Source: Ignavibacteriales bacterium CG12_big_fil_rev_8_21_14_0_65_30_8 (GTDB taxonomy: Bacteria; Bacteroidota; Ignavibacteria; Ignavibacteriales; Ignavibacteriaceae). Taken from it: a stretch of 6,596 nt of DNA. Numbering within the stretch: position 1 is the stretch's first letter; each line of letters starts with the position of its first letter. The stretch covers positions 1 to 6,596 of the forward strand of contig PFGS01000129.1 in the NCBI GenBank assembly GCA_002783525.1, read 5' to 3'. The translations under genes were made by a program, and so were the position numbers. The notes under the pieces are model-generated. The model saw only the letters and a list, made by a program, of their open reading frames with translations, did not search any database and was not told the DNA's origin. Below are positions 6,245 to 6,596 of the stretch, one piece after another.

Positions 6245-6256
6245 AAAAAAATTATT

Positions 6257-6596
6257 TTAAAGATTTAAAATATCACTGTAAATTATATAAGCCATTAATA
6301 AAAGCAATATGGTAAAGCCGGTGTTTTGGATTACAATTTTTACTTTTATCGGAATTTCTCTCTTAATAATACCTTCAATTATTATTATGATTAAATGTCC
6401 CCCGTCCAAAACAGGAAATGGTAGAATATTTAAAATTGCAAGGCTCAGACTTAAAAGTGCTAAAAACACCAAGAAACTAGAAATGCCATCATTGGCAGAT
6501 TTTGCTGCAAATTGTGCAATTTTGACCGGCCCGCCAAAGACTTTCCCGAATTCAACATCGCCATTTACAACTTTTCCGAACATATTAAAAGTTAAG
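6257..6596 (-). CDS. rseP: RIP metalloprotease RseP (site-2 protease), C-terminal part, runs off right edge
   Basis: The last 113 codons of a membrane-embedded zinc protease of the RseP/S2P (M50) family, which cleaves transmembrane segments of anti-sigma factors and signal peptide remnants. The frame is open through the right edge (residues Leu-Thr-Phe-Asn precede the internal Met at 6583), so that Met is not the start. Diagnostic features are FGGPVKIAQFA after the PDZ part, then SFLVFLALLSLSLAILNILP and PFPVLDGGHLI. This holds the NxxPxPxLDG motif, whose aspartate is the third zinc ligand in this family. A final hydrophobic helix (TGFTILLLLMAYIIYSDI) ends the protein. The HExxH active site and most of the PDZ domain(s) lie outside the window. 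A strong hairpin follows the stop. Family assignment is secure; the client proteins are unknown. Confidence 0.93.
   Translation of the reverse strand, partial: LTFNMFGKVVNGDVEFGKVFGGPVKIAQFAAKSANDGISSFLVFLALLSLSLAILNILPFPVLDGGHLIIIIIEGIIKREIPIKVKIVIQNTGFTILLLLMAYIIYSDILNL

Larger units (their letters stand above)
6029..6256. other. Intergenic region between kinase gene and rseP
   Basis: About 230 bases without a convincing gene. It holds the kinase promoter candidate at its left and the rseP terminator hairpin at its right. Between them I see a short interrupted palindrome TTCACCGATGAA (6129-6140), which could be an operator, and an 18-codon plus-strand open frame at 6136-6192 that I do not call as a gene. 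No tRNA or known riboswitch pattern is recognised. Confidence 0.6.

Noticed and set aside
6583..6583. ATG at 6583 (minus strand) as the start of a small 108-residue protein
   Set aside because: The frame is open to the window edge and the product is clearly the C-terminal part of an RseP-type protease, so this Met is internal.
1..6596. CRISPR array, insertion sequence, tRNA/rRNA gene or phage-derived segment
   Set aside because: I found no regularly spaced repeats, transposase motifs, terminal inverted repeats, cloverleaf patterns or base-composition breaks on either strand.

Overview
The window is AT-rich bacterial chromosome with tight gene packing. It probably comes from the Bacteroidota/Ignavibacteriota (FCB) branch. 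The evidence is a TonB-dependent-type outer membrane protein (so Gram-negative), a LytS/LytTR-type two-component pair, an HU protein with a lysine-rich tail, and promoter-like TTTG...TAnnTTT motifs. Clear Shine-Dalgarno sites before two minus-strand genes fit Ignavibacteria-like lineages better than typical Bacteroidia, but this placement is inference from gene content and not from a marker gene.

Layout from left to right: (1) the 5' part of a sodium:alanine/glycine symporter gene on the minus strand, running off the left edge; (2) an intrinsic terminator and an HU-family DNA-binding protein gene on the minus strand; (3) a short divergent intergenic region; (4) a plus-strand pair, an outer-membrane TonB-dependent-receptor-like protein followed 22 bases later by a multi-pass GT-C-type glycosyltransferase; (5) a convergent junction where the stop codons overlap on the palindrome TTAA; (6) a minus-strand operon of a four-TM LytS-type histidine kinase and its LytTR response regulator, joined by an ATGA overlap, with a good sigma70-like promoter upstream; (7) a roughly 230-base intergenic region ending in a strong hairpin; (8) the C-terminal part of an RseP-type site-2 protease on the minus strand, running off the right edge.

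Most of this is envelope-related: nutrient uptake (symporter, outer membrane receptor), surface glycan assembly (glycosyltransferase), envelope sensing (kinase and regulator) and intramembrane proteolysis (RseP). The receptor and glycosyltransferase are probably co-transcribed. The kinase and regulator certainly form one translational unit. I see no mobile element, CRISPR array, structural RNA gene, defence system or other clearly novel system. The window reads as ordinary chromosome with a few small points of architecture worth checking.
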